64,000 nucleotides of DNA, taken from NCBI GenBank assembly GCA_958510825.1, contig OY294050.1, forward strand, positions 5,805,340 to 5,869,339, given 5' to 3'. Shown here piece after piece: positions 23,366 through 34,395 of the stretch. Within the stretch, counting starts at the first letter, position 1; the number at the start of each line of letters is the position of its first letter. The position numbers and the translations under genes were made by a program. The notes under the pieces are model-generated. The model was not told the DNA's origin. It was given only the letters and a program-made list of their open reading frames with translations, and searched no databases. This DNA is from Brachypterus glaber (Eukaryota; Arthropoda; Insecta; Coleoptera; Kateretidae).

Positions 23366-23646
23366 CCTAGTTAGTAGTTAGTTCCTATTTTCCGCCCGTT
23401 TGACAAAGGTTGGAAAGTGACATTCAGCTGATTTTACATATCCGCTGTCAGAAAATTAGTAAACGTCAAACACATAACCTCAAATTGACAAACTAATTTT
23501 AAGATAATTTTTGCGTTTTTTTTATGTTTAGGTGTTAGGTCGTAGGAAAAATAGTATACGCACCTCGACGAAAACCATTTCAGTGCACATCGAGTGCTCC
23601 CGTGCACTAAAAACTAGGTTCGCGTACTCGGTGCGTAATATACTAC
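23366..23646 (+). repeat. R6 repeat, full copy, plus orientation
   Basis: Runs 'taggacctagttagtagtta', through 'gtaaacgtcaaacacataac' and 'ggtcgtaggaaaaatagtat', to 'ggtgcgtaatatacta'. It faces the opposite way to the copy at 17339-17668. Its hairpin loop is shorter because the A/T tract inside the stem is missing. Confidence 0.8.
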
Positions 23647-24084
23647 TTTCATTTCGCGTGTTAAATAAATGAAATATTTGAAGTGGTTCATATCTCCTTT
23701 AAAGTAAGCTTTCCCATATCTATCCTATGTATATTTGTCTTTGCATCACTATTTTTTTCAAGTATTTTAAATAAAACGCAAGCTGTAAATCTGGTAAGAT
23801 TAAACGAGATTTTCCACTTATATTGGGTAGTTTATACGTGAATACAGACTTGGGTCTTTTTATCAGTGGAAATCTGGAAATCTTCAATCTGCATAAGAAT
23901 TTCTGGAGCCCATCAACACCATTCACGGCTCATTCGATTTGGAGATCAAAGAGATTAGAAAAACTCTGGCTGGTTTTATTAAGTTTTCGTTTAAAAATTA
24001 TGTATACTTTTTTTTTTAGTTAGTATTTACAATACTTTATTTCATATACCAAAATAACGTAATTAATACTATGATAGTATACAT

Positions 24085-24276
24085 TCAAAAGCTCGTCGCT
24101 CTAGCTTAAAGGGTACCAGAGTTTTTAATTAAAAACCTTATTTTTATAACAATTTTAAAGGGCCGTATCTCCCTTAGGGCTCATTTGCGGACCAACCTTT
24201 ATAGGAACTTTTTTTGACATATTTGGATGCAGAATCACCTCTTAAATTTTGGCATGTCAGTTATTGATCACCCTGT
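24085..24276 (+). mobile_element. R2 element, right-half fragment, copy E
   Basis: 'gtatacattcaaaagctcgt' through 'ttattgatcaccctg' matches the right half of copy B closely. It ends precisely at the terminal 'ccctg' followed by TA. The left half is absent. Confidence 0.8.
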
Positions 24277-24299
24277 AGATACTATTAACTTTCCTATTA

Positions 24300-24600
24300 C
24301 ATCGGCACTTAGTGCTACTAAGAGTGCCGATGTATTGAAATCTTCGCCGAAAAGTCAAAATCTTTGACCACGTTTTTTTTTACATTTCTCGACGTTTTAG
24401 GCCATTCTCGAAATCAGTAAAAAATGTTTGCGTCCGTCTGTCTGTCTGTCTGGGTGTAAACTCTCTAACTCCATTTCTACATGAGATATCGACTTGCGGT
24501 TTTTTGCATATTGTTTCTTATCGTATTCCGAAGAGCTGATTATATTTTGGGGGTAAACGATTGGGGGTAAGGGGGTAAAAATAGGGCAAAACTCCTATTT
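24300..24600 (+). repeat. R19 repeat, copy 2, with GTCT microsatellite
   Basis: The first 160 bp matches 14786-14945 in reverse complement, including the palindrome at 24301-24332. It continues into 'cgtccgtctgtctgtctgtc' and then 'aactccatttctacatgaga' and G-rich 'gggggtaaggggg', a layout similar to the GACA-family repeats. Confidence 0.7.
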
Positions 24601-25598
24601 TTAGCGTTTTCGTTTATAATTAAGGCAATTATTATTGTATTTGATTAATTTAGCACTTATAGAAAAGATAATTTTAAATTGGTCAAAAAATGTTATAAAC
24701 AACGTTCTCCTAAAACGCATTGTTTTCGAGATATTGGCGTTTAAAGCAGTAAAATTTTTTTTTTAGCATATCTCACATATTTATAACCCGATTTCAAAAA
24801 ATTATATTTTAAAAAAAGCTCTTTTTAAGCCCTATAAAAAATGTTATATACAGTTTTTTCTAGAATATAATGTTTTAAAGATACAGAATTTAAAATCAAA
24901 CAAAACACCTAGTTTGAAATATGCAAACTAGATGGCTCTAGTGTACAAATTTTAAGCTTCCATTCATTTGTTTCTAAAATCAATCAAAAATTGTAATTAA
25001 TAAGTTCAACTTGCATCCAAGTAAAAACATATTTTTATTATTAATTTTAATTATATATTAAGTGTACAAGAAAAGCTAAAGTTTAATATAAATATTATAC
25101 AAGTTAGTTTGTGCAGTGAGGAGTAGTAGTAAAATTGTAATTATGATATGCTACCCTGTTCTAATAGCATGTTATTAGTTTTCCCAATAGTGCCGATCTT
25201 TTGACAGGGTGCTTGCAACGTTTCATCTAGTTTTCGCTAGAAAATGAAATAAATATCCGAGTAAGTTGATTAAACAATCCTTTAAGACAATATTGCTTAA
25301 TACACTATTAATCTGGATATAATAATCTTTAGGTGGACAGTTATTAAGATAGTAAAGTTATTTACTGACAGACATAAAAATAAGAGAAAACGATAATGTG
25401 ATTAAAGCCACATATTAACTTTATTAACTCGAGTTATACTCGAATCTAACAGGGTTTTTACTTAACAACGTCATAATCATTAAAAATATATTATTTGGGG
25501 TGGATTTTTCATAACAATTTTGTTTGTATAGGTACCTACCAACGATTTAATGTGCTATAAGTTTTCTAATATTAATATCCAGAGCATTTTTGGTTTTT
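24601..25598. other. Intergenic, no gene seen
   Basis: AT-rich with no conserved frame. The 24600-24950 part may be the remainder of the R19/GACA-type element. Confidence 0.45.
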
Positions 25599-26180
25599 AA
25601 GCGTCACTGATAGGAAAATAGTATATTAAAGAACTATTTTCATAACATACGTTTTTAGCGCACGAGTATATCTTAATAACTTATCTTAATAACAGTACAT
25701 TTAAATTGATGACTGATTTAGGGATTTTTGTTTTGGATTGGCATTACAGTTTACACCATGTCTAAAATTCTAAGAACAAATGATGTTTTGATATATTTTA
25801 TAGTCATCTCTTCTCTTTTTTACTGCAATTAACCAAGCCACAATTATAACATGGTAAAAATAACCTAAACACAAAATTTTGTAGAAAATTCAACTTTAAA
25901 ACGACATTGACATTTGCACGGAAAACGTCAAGCGATAGGCCAGGTCTGTTGCCAACCCAAAAGAACAAAAAGTACAGATCTCTTATGGGCCTATAAGAAC
26001 ACGCAAAATGCGTGTGATTATGAGCTTATAAGAGTTGGAAAATAGAAAAAAATATTTATAGAAAAACAGTTTTCCAGATTTTTGTGTAAGGTATTTTTTT
26101 TTGCTTCTAAGCGTCACTGATGGGAAAAAATATTTATAGAAAAACAGTTTTCCAGATTTGTGTGTAAGGTATTTATCCGT
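25599..26180 (+). repeat. Tandem duplication of a ~75-bp unit, first copy split by R5
   Basis: 'aagcgtcactgataggaaaa' at 25599 and 'aatatttatagaaaaacagt' at about 26051 are the two halves of a unit that appears uninterrupted at about 26106-26180. The uninterrupted copy is therefore an empty site for the R5 insertion. Confidence 0.75.
25620..26050 (-). mobile_element. R5 repeat, copy 2
   Basis: Starts 'tagtatattaaag', contains 'gtttttagcgcacgagt', 'aacaaatgatgttttgatat' and 'cacacaaaattttgtagaaa'-like sequence, and ends 'aaaatagaaaaa'. The long terminal hairpin of copy 1 is mostly deleted. Comparison with the empty site downstream fixes both ends to within the A runs. I see no clear target duplication. 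Confidence 0.8.
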
Positions 26181-26547
26181 ACCATACCGAAAAATCAATT
26201 TGAGGAATACCCCTTGAAATAAATAAAGAAAATAAAGACTTTTCCTGCTTAAGAGAAAAATATTATTGAGCTCAAACATCAAAGTAGGGTCGATTTAAAG
26301 AAAAGCGGTCGGAAAATGACAGGCTTATGTCCAATAGTAAAATATTCAATGTGGTGGGTAAATATCGTTGTTAAATTGCCGGAAGTCGCCTCTCAAATAG
26401 AGACGACGACCTTTTTTCCACGATTTTCCTTCTCACTGTTTTCGTCATTTTCCACCCATTGATTTAGTCTAATAAGTATACTATTACTCCCTAAAGGAAT
26501 ATTTTTTGGCATTTAAGCCTTTTAAGCTAATCCAATTTTAATTTACC

Positions 26548-26640
26548 CACTGCAAAAAGTAAACTGAATATTCTCTTACAAATGGATAGAAAATCGGACG
26601 TTATTATCCTATATAATTGTACTTTATTTTTTTTTAAAAG
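26548..26640. repeat. Single arm of the 57.4-kb MITE
   Basis: 'cactgcaaaaagta', 'ttacaaatggatagaaaatc' and 'ttattatcctatataattgt' match one arm of the inverted-repeat element at 57430-57661. The other arm is missing here. The 142-codon minus frame over 26527-26955 spans this arm and another repeat, so I do not regard it as a gene. Confidence 0.7.
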
Positions 26641-26879
26641 ACGCAACATTTTATGTAAAGCACGTGAAATTAGAAAAAAATTATTACCTGATTCATATTC
26701 CTCGACCCCAAAAACCCCTATATACCAATTTTGACGAAAATATTGAAAATAGTTAAAAATATTTACCCCCTCACCTCTGAGGAGGAGAAAATTTTTATTA
26801 TTAAATTCAACTTCAACAACCTTAAAAACCCCTATATAACAATTTTCAAATTTTTGTAATAAAATGTATTTTCCCCATT

Positions 26880-27190
26880 GCCCCCCTTGCCGCACCCCAA
26901 TGTTCACCAAAAACAATCCCGAGCGAGAACTTTTGGTAACATACCAGTATGCCAAGTTTCAAGTCTCTAGCTTAAAGCGTTCTTAAGTTATCGTGCTTAC
27001 AAGATTTTCCGGACAGAACGAACGATCAGCCGACTGATCGACCGACAGTTTTTTTTGCTTGAAATTGATTTATATCGACATAAAACGTCATAAAATGCAA
27101 CAATACGAAAAAAAAAATTGAAAATTTTTGCACGAATACAATGCTTTTCGATATTTTGAAAATTTTCAAAATGGGAAAGCAATAAGTAAT
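26880..27190 (+). repeat. GACA-family repeat, copy at 26.9-27.2 kb
   Basis: 'caagtttcaagtctctagct', 'aagttatcgtgcttacaaga' and 'ccggacagaacgaacgat' followed by degenerate GAC/CGA units match the phrase order at 42.7 and 47.5 kb. It is followed by 'aaatgcaacaatacgaaaaa'. No coding capacity. Confidence 0.6.
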
Positions 27191-27587
27191 TTTAGCATAA
27201 GTAATTTTAGCATAAATTTATAAACCGATTGTACAATGTTTAACTGAATTCATGAATAATATATAAAATTGTTTAGTATCGGAGCTAAAAATAAATCAAT
27301 CAATGAAAAACTAAAAATTTTAAATTGGGGAGTAAATTAACAATCCTATCCAAAGGTGTGACATTTTTCTATGATTAATTGATATTCTGAATGAAAATCC
27401 ATGAAAAAAATTTCTAATTGTTTTTTTTTTTTTTCAAATAGGGAGTGTTGGTCTATGATTTGTACACACACAAAAACGTTTGGCCATTTTTATTTTTAAA
27501 TAAATCTTCATATATCTTGGAAACTAAGAATTTTTAGATACATGCTTATAAAACGTGTTTCGACTTTTTATCAGAATAACACAGCCA

Positions 27588-28103
27588 CACAAAAAAAATT
27601 AATATCCAGAGACTAGACCAATGCATTATTATATTTTCGGGGTCGCTGAAACCGAATCTGAATCAGAATTGCTCCATCAGATCGCAATTTTTTTTACACT
27701 TAAAAAAAGGGTGCGAAAATTCCTTAAATTCATATGTTTTTAAGTGTAGAAAAAAATTGTGACCTGATGGAGCAATTCAGATTCGATTTTAGCGACACCG
27801 AAAATATAAAAATGAGATGGTCTAGTCTCTGACACATAATTTTTTTTTGGTTGCCTGAGACTAGACCAACGCATTTTTATATTTTCGGGGTCGCTGAAAC
27901 CGAATCTGAATCAGAATTGCTCCATCAGATCGCAATTTTTTTTACACTTAAAAAAAGGGTGCGAAAATTCCTTAAATTCATATGTTTTTAAGTGTAGAAA
28001 AAAATGGGATCTTATGGAGCAATTCTGAGATGACATTCGGTTTCAGCGACCACAAAAATATAAAAATGCATTGGTCTAGTCTCTGGATATTAATTTTTTG
28101 TGT
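27588..28103. mobile_element. Foldback element of two stacked hairpins
   Basis: The outer ends are inverted: 'ttaatatccagagactagac' and 'gtctagtctctggatattaa'. Inside, a block of about 220 bp that is itself an inverted repeat ('cagaattgctccatcagatc' and 'gacctgatggagcaattcag'; 'tacacttaaaaaaagggtgc') is present twice in direct orientation, with near-identical left arms. It has no coding capacity. Confidence 0.85.
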
Positions 28104-28289
28104 ATATGCTCTGTAATCCATTATGCATATTTCTTGTTTAATTTGTTTAAATTTTGACAAAAAATTTCTTCAATTTTTTGAAAAATTTGTAATAAACATG
28201 TATCTAAAAATGCTTTCGGCCCAGTAAAAGTAAGTATGTACAAATATGTCTAACTAAGAACCCTTCGTTGGCGTGCTACTGTTGTTGGG

Positions 28290-28895
28290 TAGAATAGTAT
28301 ATTCTAAAACTAGTATGGAATAGACAATATTTCGCGCGAGCGAAAAGTTTGTCATACGAGCCGATAGGCGAGTATGACGGTCCCGCGAGCGCGGAATGAC
28401 TATTCCATACGTGTTGTAGACTATACTTTTTCTTCGACTGCAAATATGAAACACTGTATGGCTTTAAACTGCGGACCAGGTTAAACACAATGTTTTTTGT
28501 GACTTGACATTGTAAATGCAACGAAACACATATCTTTAAATAAAGCAATTAATGTTATTTAATAATTTTTTCCAATCAGTACTTAAAAAATATTTTTATT
28601 TAATTTTAGCACATATTTACTAATTATAATGCAAAAATTGAAGGTTATGTCAGATCGTTGTGACAGATATCAGGTTTAAATATTTAACAATAGATGGAGC
28701 AGTTTTTAAATTGCATTAAATTATTCAGTATTTCATGGCAAAATATATATATTTTTGCTAATTTTGCTACAGTTTTCTTTAGTTTTATAAACAAGAGATG
28801 GCACTACATGTGCTCATTCTTGATACGGAATATCCATACTGTATCTAGAGCTAGAACTCATTCTGTGTTTGCTTACATTCTAAAGAAGTCGTATA
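28290..28895 (+). mobile_element. R1 repeat, copy b, with intact GC-rich hairpin
   Basis: Starts at 'atagtatattctaaaactag' and matches copies a and c. The hairpin at 28313-28410 has an outer stem 'gtatggaatag'/'ctattccatac' and an inner stem 'gtcatac'/'gtatgac', with CG-rich sequence between ('tcgcgcgagcgaaa', 'cccgcgagcgcgg'). About 110 bp of the body ('ttttgaactaaattgata...') is deleted relative to the other copies. Confidence 0.8.
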
Positions 28896-29249
28896 TGTTT
28901 TTTTTATTAGAAAAATCAACAATTTATTTAACTAAATCAATTTTTACAATTTTAGTTTTTCTATGTTCCTTATTTAAATTAAAAATTTATATTCTGTTAT
29001 TAATTCATTTTAAAAAATCTTTTATGTTTCTCGTATTCTTATTTTTTTCATTAAATATTTAGAAGTTCAATTTTTTATATAAAAACGAAATTAGGTAATT
29101 TTTTAACAAAAAAAGATATTTTAATTTTAAAAAAACCCCATGAATTTTTAGCTGAGATATTTTATTTTAATATTTACTGATAAAAATCAAATTCGAAAGT
29201 TACATACATACATACACTTATCTTTTTAATTATAAGATAAATCAGAAGT
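28896..29249. other. Intergenic, no gene seen
   Basis: Low-complexity AT sequence with a short 'tacatacatacac' run. The open frame at 28694-29062 starts inside R1 and is T-rich, so it is not supported as a gene. Confidence 0.5.
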
Positions 29250-29835
29250 TTAAAGGACTGATTTATCCTAGCTGTAACTTTTGAACGGCTTAAGATATCA
29301 ACTTGAAATTTGGAAAACCAAAATATCATAATCCATATAATTTTTTCGCATATATTTGGTTTGCCTAGGGGGGCACGATGGAGACAGGGGGCAAGAGGAG
29401 ATTTTTTTTTAAACAGAAAGGGGGGTGGTGTGATACATCATTTTAAAGATTGTAAAATTCTCTTTTGCAATTTTCGGGGTTATTTTAAACCCCGAAACAG
29501 GAATTTTCGTCACAATTTTTTTTAAAAAATCAAACAATTTTTTAAAAATGGCTTTTTTTCATGATATAAATACATCAATTATACTAATTTAGAACGATAT
29601 AAATAAAATTTTACGAATAAAGAATTTTATAAGCTTTAATATGATGTATCACACGATACCACTTCCAATTTTAAAAAATGTCACCCCTTGTCCCCCTGTA
29701 TCCATTGTGCCCACTAAACATATCAAGTATATACTTAAAATTATTTGGGTTATGTTATTTAAGTGTTTTAAATTTCAAGTTGATATCTTAAGCCGTTCAA
29801 AAGATAAGGGAGGGGCGGACTTTTGACACGCTCTG
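29250..29835. mobile_element. R11 foldback element, copy 2
   Basis: Inverted arms contain 'aacttttgaacggcttaaga' and 'cttaagccgttcaaaagata', plus 'gtgatacatcattttaaaga' and 'ataagctttaatatgatgta'. It ends 'cacgctctg' followed by TATA, as copy 1 does. More diverged than copy 1, non-coding. Confidence 0.75.
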
Positions 29836-29856
29836 TATATTTTTGAAAGAAAAAAT

Positions 29857-30144
29857 GGCTGCGTTCAATGGAAACAGCAAAACTCATCGAAAGCTGTCAA
29901 ATCACTACTGAACGCTATGATGAGTTTCGATTGACAGATGTCGCGGAAATCATTCCTCATCAACGTTTTAAGATTTAATTTTTGATTGATTTTTTAAAAG
30001 CGCTGGAATGTACTTTTTGTGCCTATTTCTAACCTCAAATGTTGGTTATGACAAGTGACAGATATTAGCCGTTCAGCAGTTTGCTAGCAAAACTTATCAT
30101 TTGATGACTTTTGATTAGTTTTGCTGTTTTCATTAGACGCATCC
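29857..30144. mobile_element. Short TIR element (MITE-like, ~288 bp)
   Basis: 'ggctgcgttcaatggaaaca' on the left is complementary, with a few mismatches, to 'tgttttcattagacgcatcc' on the right. AT follows on the right and precedes on the left, giving a possible 2-bp duplication. No open frame is conserved. Confidence 0.75.
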
Positions 30145-30377
30145 ATTGTGTAATAACAATAAACGAAAAAGATAACAAATAACAAATAAAAAACACACCA
30201 AAGTCCTTCCTTCTTATACCATATAACCAATATCTTGCATTTTCATTGGTCTGAAACTGAAGCATGCTCCGCGCTGAAACGCGTTGAAACTCTACGAGTT
30301 TCACGTGAGATGTTTTCAGTCCGTCGCGGACTGTCGGCCTGCAAGAAGCGATTTTATGATAGTTGTGGGCAAAAAAC

Positions 30378-30530
30378 ATCGCGCGTACAGAAAAAAATCG
30401 TAGTATTTTTTCTCATGAACTTTTTCTTTTGTCAAGAATTTAAAAAATTGACCTGAAAAAAAAATATTTCAAAAGCTCTCGACATAAAAATCGCGCGTGT
30501 AACAAAATTTCGTATTTTTTTCTCATGAAC
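30378..30530 (+). repeat. Spaced direct repeat of ~42 bp
   Basis: 'catcgcgcgtacag' to 'ttttctcatgaac' (30378-30420) recurs as 'aatcgcgcgtgtaac' to 'ttttctcatgaac' (about 30489-30530). The pair lies immediately upstream of the candidate exon at 30559. Confidence 0.75.
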
Positions 30531-30558
30531 TGATTTTTGTAAATAGTTAGTATAAACA

Positions 30559-30757
30559 ATGACTTCTGAAGCTGAGTTTAGGTTAAACGTAGCTGGCAAA
30601 GCAAAAACTATTTATAAACAGCCCAGTACGGGGCAAAAACATGTTATTTTTTACCCGACTGCAACTTCAACAAATGTTACTAGTGATGAAGACAAAAGAA
30701 GTTGGACTCAAACTACTAGATCGTTGCCTTCTGATGCCGGTACAACTTCTAAAAAAG
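30559..30757 (+). CDS. Candidate first coding exon
   Basis: An ATG in a reasonable context ('aacaatgac') opens a frame of about 66 codons with balanced, hydrophilic composition (MTSEAEFRLNVAGKAK, SDEDKRSWTQTTRSLPSD). The frame runs into 'aaaaaagtgagttttt', a good match to the 5' splice consensus at about 30757. CpG-containing sequence lies upstream at 30240-30390. No downstream exon is identified and I do not recognise the product. It could belong to a host gene or to an intron-containing transposon gene. Confidence 0.35.
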
Positions 30758-31309
30758 TGAGTTTTTATTTTTGAAAATTTCTAGATTTCTAATTTTGTAT
30801 CTTCTGTAAACCAGAATATATTTAATAAATTCATTTTTTTATAAACTGAAAATCCCCTATACAAAAAAATCATATATAATTTATATTATAAATTTTATAA
30901 GGCCAAGCCTAGCCTAGCTAAGCTAGAACATAAAGGTTTTTCGTGACAAAAAAATATATAGTCAGGCGAGTCTAGTCGAGCCTGACTACTTCTTGAAACT
31001 CGAAAAATCTGTTCCTCGTGAACACAAAATTTTTTATTCTACATAGTTTTTTTAGAATATGGTACAAATTCTAGAAAATCTTACGTATTTTTCTTTATGC
31101 CTAAAATAAACTTTTATTTAAATTAAAATTTAATATATTTTTTAAGCTGTTTTTTTAATAAATATTTTTATTTGATAAAATCCAATACTTACGTAGAGTA
31201 GGGGGAAAATCTAACGAAATCTTACATGGGAAGAAGGGGATGGTCAAAAAATGACTTACTTTGTGCACGGCCCCGTATGTCCCGCGTTTACCGAGTTTCA
31301 ACTGTAATT
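30758..31309. other. Possible intron or intergenic, nothing recognised
   Basis: AT-rich, with 'gccaagcctagcctagctaa' near 30902 and 'ggcgagtctagtcgagcctg' near 30964 forming small internal repeats. No frame is supported. Confidence 0.4.
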
Positions 31310-31457
31310 TGGTCAGTCTAAAGCCAAAGTAAACTAAGCGCCATTTTTTTTTACCATTGGTAGTCCGTTGTGTAGATTTTGATATCTTACGGTTTGCAAT
31401 AAAAACCAATTTTTTTGAAAAAGTGGCGCTTAGTTCACTTTGGCTTTAGACCGACCA
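31310..31457. mobile_element. 148-bp inverted-repeat element
   Basis: 'tggtcagtctaaagccaaag' on the left pairs with 'ctttggctttagaccgacca' on the right. The arms of about 40 bp continue through 'actaagcgccattttt' and 'aaaaagtggcgcttagt'. It is a compact MITE or solo foldback, non-coding. Confidence 0.8.
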
Positions 31458-31847
31458 TTTTAATCAAGAATAATTTCCGTGGGCGAAAAGTTTATTAAAC
31501 TGTTTTACACCAACTTAATTATCCTTAGCTATATCAGAAACTATTAAAAATAAATTTAAATACTCTGAAATGTTGTCTTTGCTCTTACATATCTCGTTTT
31601 TAATTTATTTAATCGTAATAAAATACCCTGTGGGTATTTTGCCGCATAATTAAATTTCTCTAGTATAATTCAGTACATACAAAGATAAAAATCTAATATG
31701 ATTGATTTATTTGTAATATTTGTTGCAGGCATAAAAATCTTTGATATAAACATAATTAACTAATTTTATTAGTATTTTCCATTATTTTTATTATTTTTAA
31801 TTATATCCACTTGTCATATTTTATTTAGGTTCCTTTAAAACTACATA

Positions 31848-32695
31848 GAAGGAATTGTATTATTCAAACCAAGCACTTTTGTAACAGAAATTAAGTATTT
31901 AGGTGTTATTGTGGATAATAACCTGTCTTTTTATAGCCATTTTAATTATATACATAAAAAAATTTATTCTTTTTCTCTAGGATCAGTGCCTATGTATCGA
32001 CACATACCGCTATTAAAATTTATAATGCCATTATTCAGCCACACTTTGACTACTGCTCTTCAATTTTATATTTACTTAATAAAAATTGCCAGAGTAAGCT
32101 GCAGGTTTTGCAGAATCGTGGTATCCGTACTATTCTTAAATGTAATAGGCGTACGCCTATAAACCTAATGTTAAATGTGCTAAATTGGTTATCAGTCTCA
32201 AACAGATTGACTTACATGAGTTTGATTTTTGTTTTTAAAATTAAAAATGGGCTTTGTCCTTCATATTTTAATGAATTTATTATGTTTAATGAGCATGAGT
32301 ATCCAACAAGAACAAGAAATAACTTTTATCTTTGTAAAACTAAATATGCATCAACAATGAATAATATATTTTTTAAAGGCTTAAATGCTTATAACTCTCT
32401 ACCATTTGAAATTAAAAATTTAAATACTTTAAGACAATTTAAAAAACAGCTTTGTATCTATTTAAAAAACCAAGCTACAGTATATGTTAGTTAATTTTAG
32501 TGTTAAGTTTAAGTATATTAGGTACTAGGTGCAATATTTAAGTATCTTATTTAATTTTAGTGTTAGGTTTGTTCAGTATAATATTACTATATTAAGTACT
32601 AAGTGCAATATGTAAGTACCTTATTTTTTGTTAGTAAAATTTATATTTTTTGTATATTATGAATTTCTAAATAAAGTTAAATTATTATTATTTTT
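31848..32695 (+). pseudogene. LINE 3' end: reverse transcriptase C-terminal part, CR1/Jockey group
   Basis: Two frames join into one protein. The first encodes VTEIKYLGVIVDNNLSF, the usual KYLGV segment just after the catalytic fingers and palm. The second runs to a stop at 32494 with IIQPHFDYCSSILYLLN, LQVLQNRGIRTILKCN and KNGLCPSYF, then NSLPFEIKN and FKKQL. These are typical of the thumb/C-terminal region of CR1/Jockey-group LINEs. A single-base deletion in the T run at 31970-31974 explains the frame change. The 3' UTR holds an imperfect duplication (about 32494-32630), AATAAA near 32670 and an ATT-rich tail. It is 5'-truncated and dead. Confidence 0.85.
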
Positions 32696-32699
32696 ACGT

Positions 32700-34029
32700 A
32701 ATTCAAGTCTTTGGTCTAATAAAATATGTATAACTGCAGTCAAGCAAAAATTGGATTTATGGTCACTTGCACCAACATTTAAACTGAGATTATCTCGACT
32801 CAAAAGAGTTTAAGTTCCAATCCAATCCAATTCCAGTATGGCTTTTCTCTTTGGGTAGTTGGCCAGCTCGATCTAGTATAATTTTCGGTCTACGCAAAAC
32901 CGTCTCACTCCGTAGTGATGTTTGCGCAGACGCCAACTTATAAAAAAAATTATCTCTTTGAAATTCATAAAAAAATATCCACGCGTAGAACGAAATACAT
33001 TGAATTTAAATTTAACATCACATATTAATAATCACGACTCATTTAAAACTTTAGAATTAAACGAACACTTTCACTACATTAAATTAAAAAATAAAATTAA
33101 TCAAGTCCTGTGCATATCAATGTTTGCTATGCTGATGCTGGAATAAATCCGCCAAAGCGGTCACACCCGTCCCTTACAAAGATCACGCTGCGACTGAGAG
33201 TTTAAGTTATAAATTCTGCGTTCTGATTGGTCAACAGTCAATTTAATCCAAGTTTAGAGTTTAAGCCCTTAAGTGCTTAACATGCTTGTAGATATACAGA
33301 CTTTTGAGCCTCTTGATGTTACTTGTTTTAAGTAATCATTTCTCTGAGTGGAAGTACATCGATGACTAAGTAGTAATAAGCCATATTACTTACTCTTTTA
33401 AAAATTTCTCTGTTTTTGCTGTGTGTAAAAAAAACGTAAAAAATTAGTTTTTTCCCACAGACGCTTAAAATAAAAAACCTATTTTAGTATAACTAACCAA
33501 TAGTTAGCTATAGGTATAGTTACAAAAACCAATAAATAAGAGGTAGTATAGTGAAACACATTTAAAAATGACAGAAACAATTACAGGATTTTGGACTTAG
33601 TCTAGTAACGGTTTTTAAAAGCTATTTTGCCTAGATGGTTGGATAAAAAATACATCCACTACTTTTTTCCATTTTACAAAAATGTAAAAATCTGAGTGTT
33701 TTACGCGTGGCATACATAAGTATTGGGACAAACACTTTATTTACAATCTGACAACACTGTATCTAGAAAAATCACTCACAAAACCTCAAATAATTGAAGG
33801 AGCCTTCTAGTGTTATCTCAGTTTAGATAGTTGCTGCTTAAAAGTCAAGCGAACCTAAAGTTTTTTATTTTGACATGAACTTAAATATAATTAATTGTTT
33901 TTTTTTGCTCTGGCAATATTGATGCCACAGATCTATAGCTATCGGAAAATTTAAATATGTATTTCACATAGAACGTACCATTATTAATCATATATTTAAT
34001 CTGAGAAATTAAATCCCTGCACCTAGGGC
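32700..34029. other. Intergenic, no confident gene
   Basis: A moderately CG-containing patch around 32860-32940 and 33150-33230 is the only compositional change. Small frames here lack recognisable domains or repeats. Confidence 0.45.
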
Positions 34030-34306
34030 AATAATAATTTTATCCACGGCCGTGATCAATAGGCCTATTAATCACGGGTCTGTAAAAATAAATCGTTTAA
34101 AATTTAAAACGACCATGGATAAAGTATAGTATTACACGCGTATAATCGCTATTAATCATTCGGGTGATTAGCTCACTCGTCCTTCGGCTCGTGTCCCAAA
34201 ATTTACCCTCATTGATTAAAAGCAATTATTATACGCTCACTGTTTAATGGATTGGCTATAAAAAGTGTTTTCTCTACCTTGGTATATAATTACTATTCAG
34301 TTTTAT
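34030..34306 (+). repeat. R10 repeat, copy 1
   Basis: 'ttttatccacggccgtgatc' through 'gataaagtatagtatt', 'cgcgtataatcgctattaat' and 'ttctctaccttggtatataa'. The first part matches 61955-62096, and the last part matches 45893-45915 in reverse. Several inverted pieces ('atcacggg', 'ccatggataaag') suggest a foldback structure. Confidence 0.75.
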
Positions 34307-34335
34307 GGCTGGCACAATTCAATTTATGTTTATGT

Positions 34336-34395
34336 CATTTGTTGTACTAGTAGACCCTAGTTTTATAAAACTAGGGTCTACTAGTACAACAAATG
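34336..34395. repeat. 60-bp perfect palindrome without spacer
   Basis: Bases 34336-34365 ('catttgttgtactagtagac' onward) are exactly complementary to 34366-34395 (ending 'ctagtacaacaaatg') with no loop. Such perfect palindromes are unstable and usually recent. Confidence 0.95.

Noticed and set aside
26527..26955. 142-codon minus-strand frame
   Set aside because: It spans a MITE arm and a GACA-family repeat; the protein contains a translated repeat (YIGVF twice), so it is not a gene.
30065..30379. 104-codon minus-strand frame
   Set aside because: It overlaps the right half of the 29857-30144 TIR element and the opposite strand is also open; unsupported.
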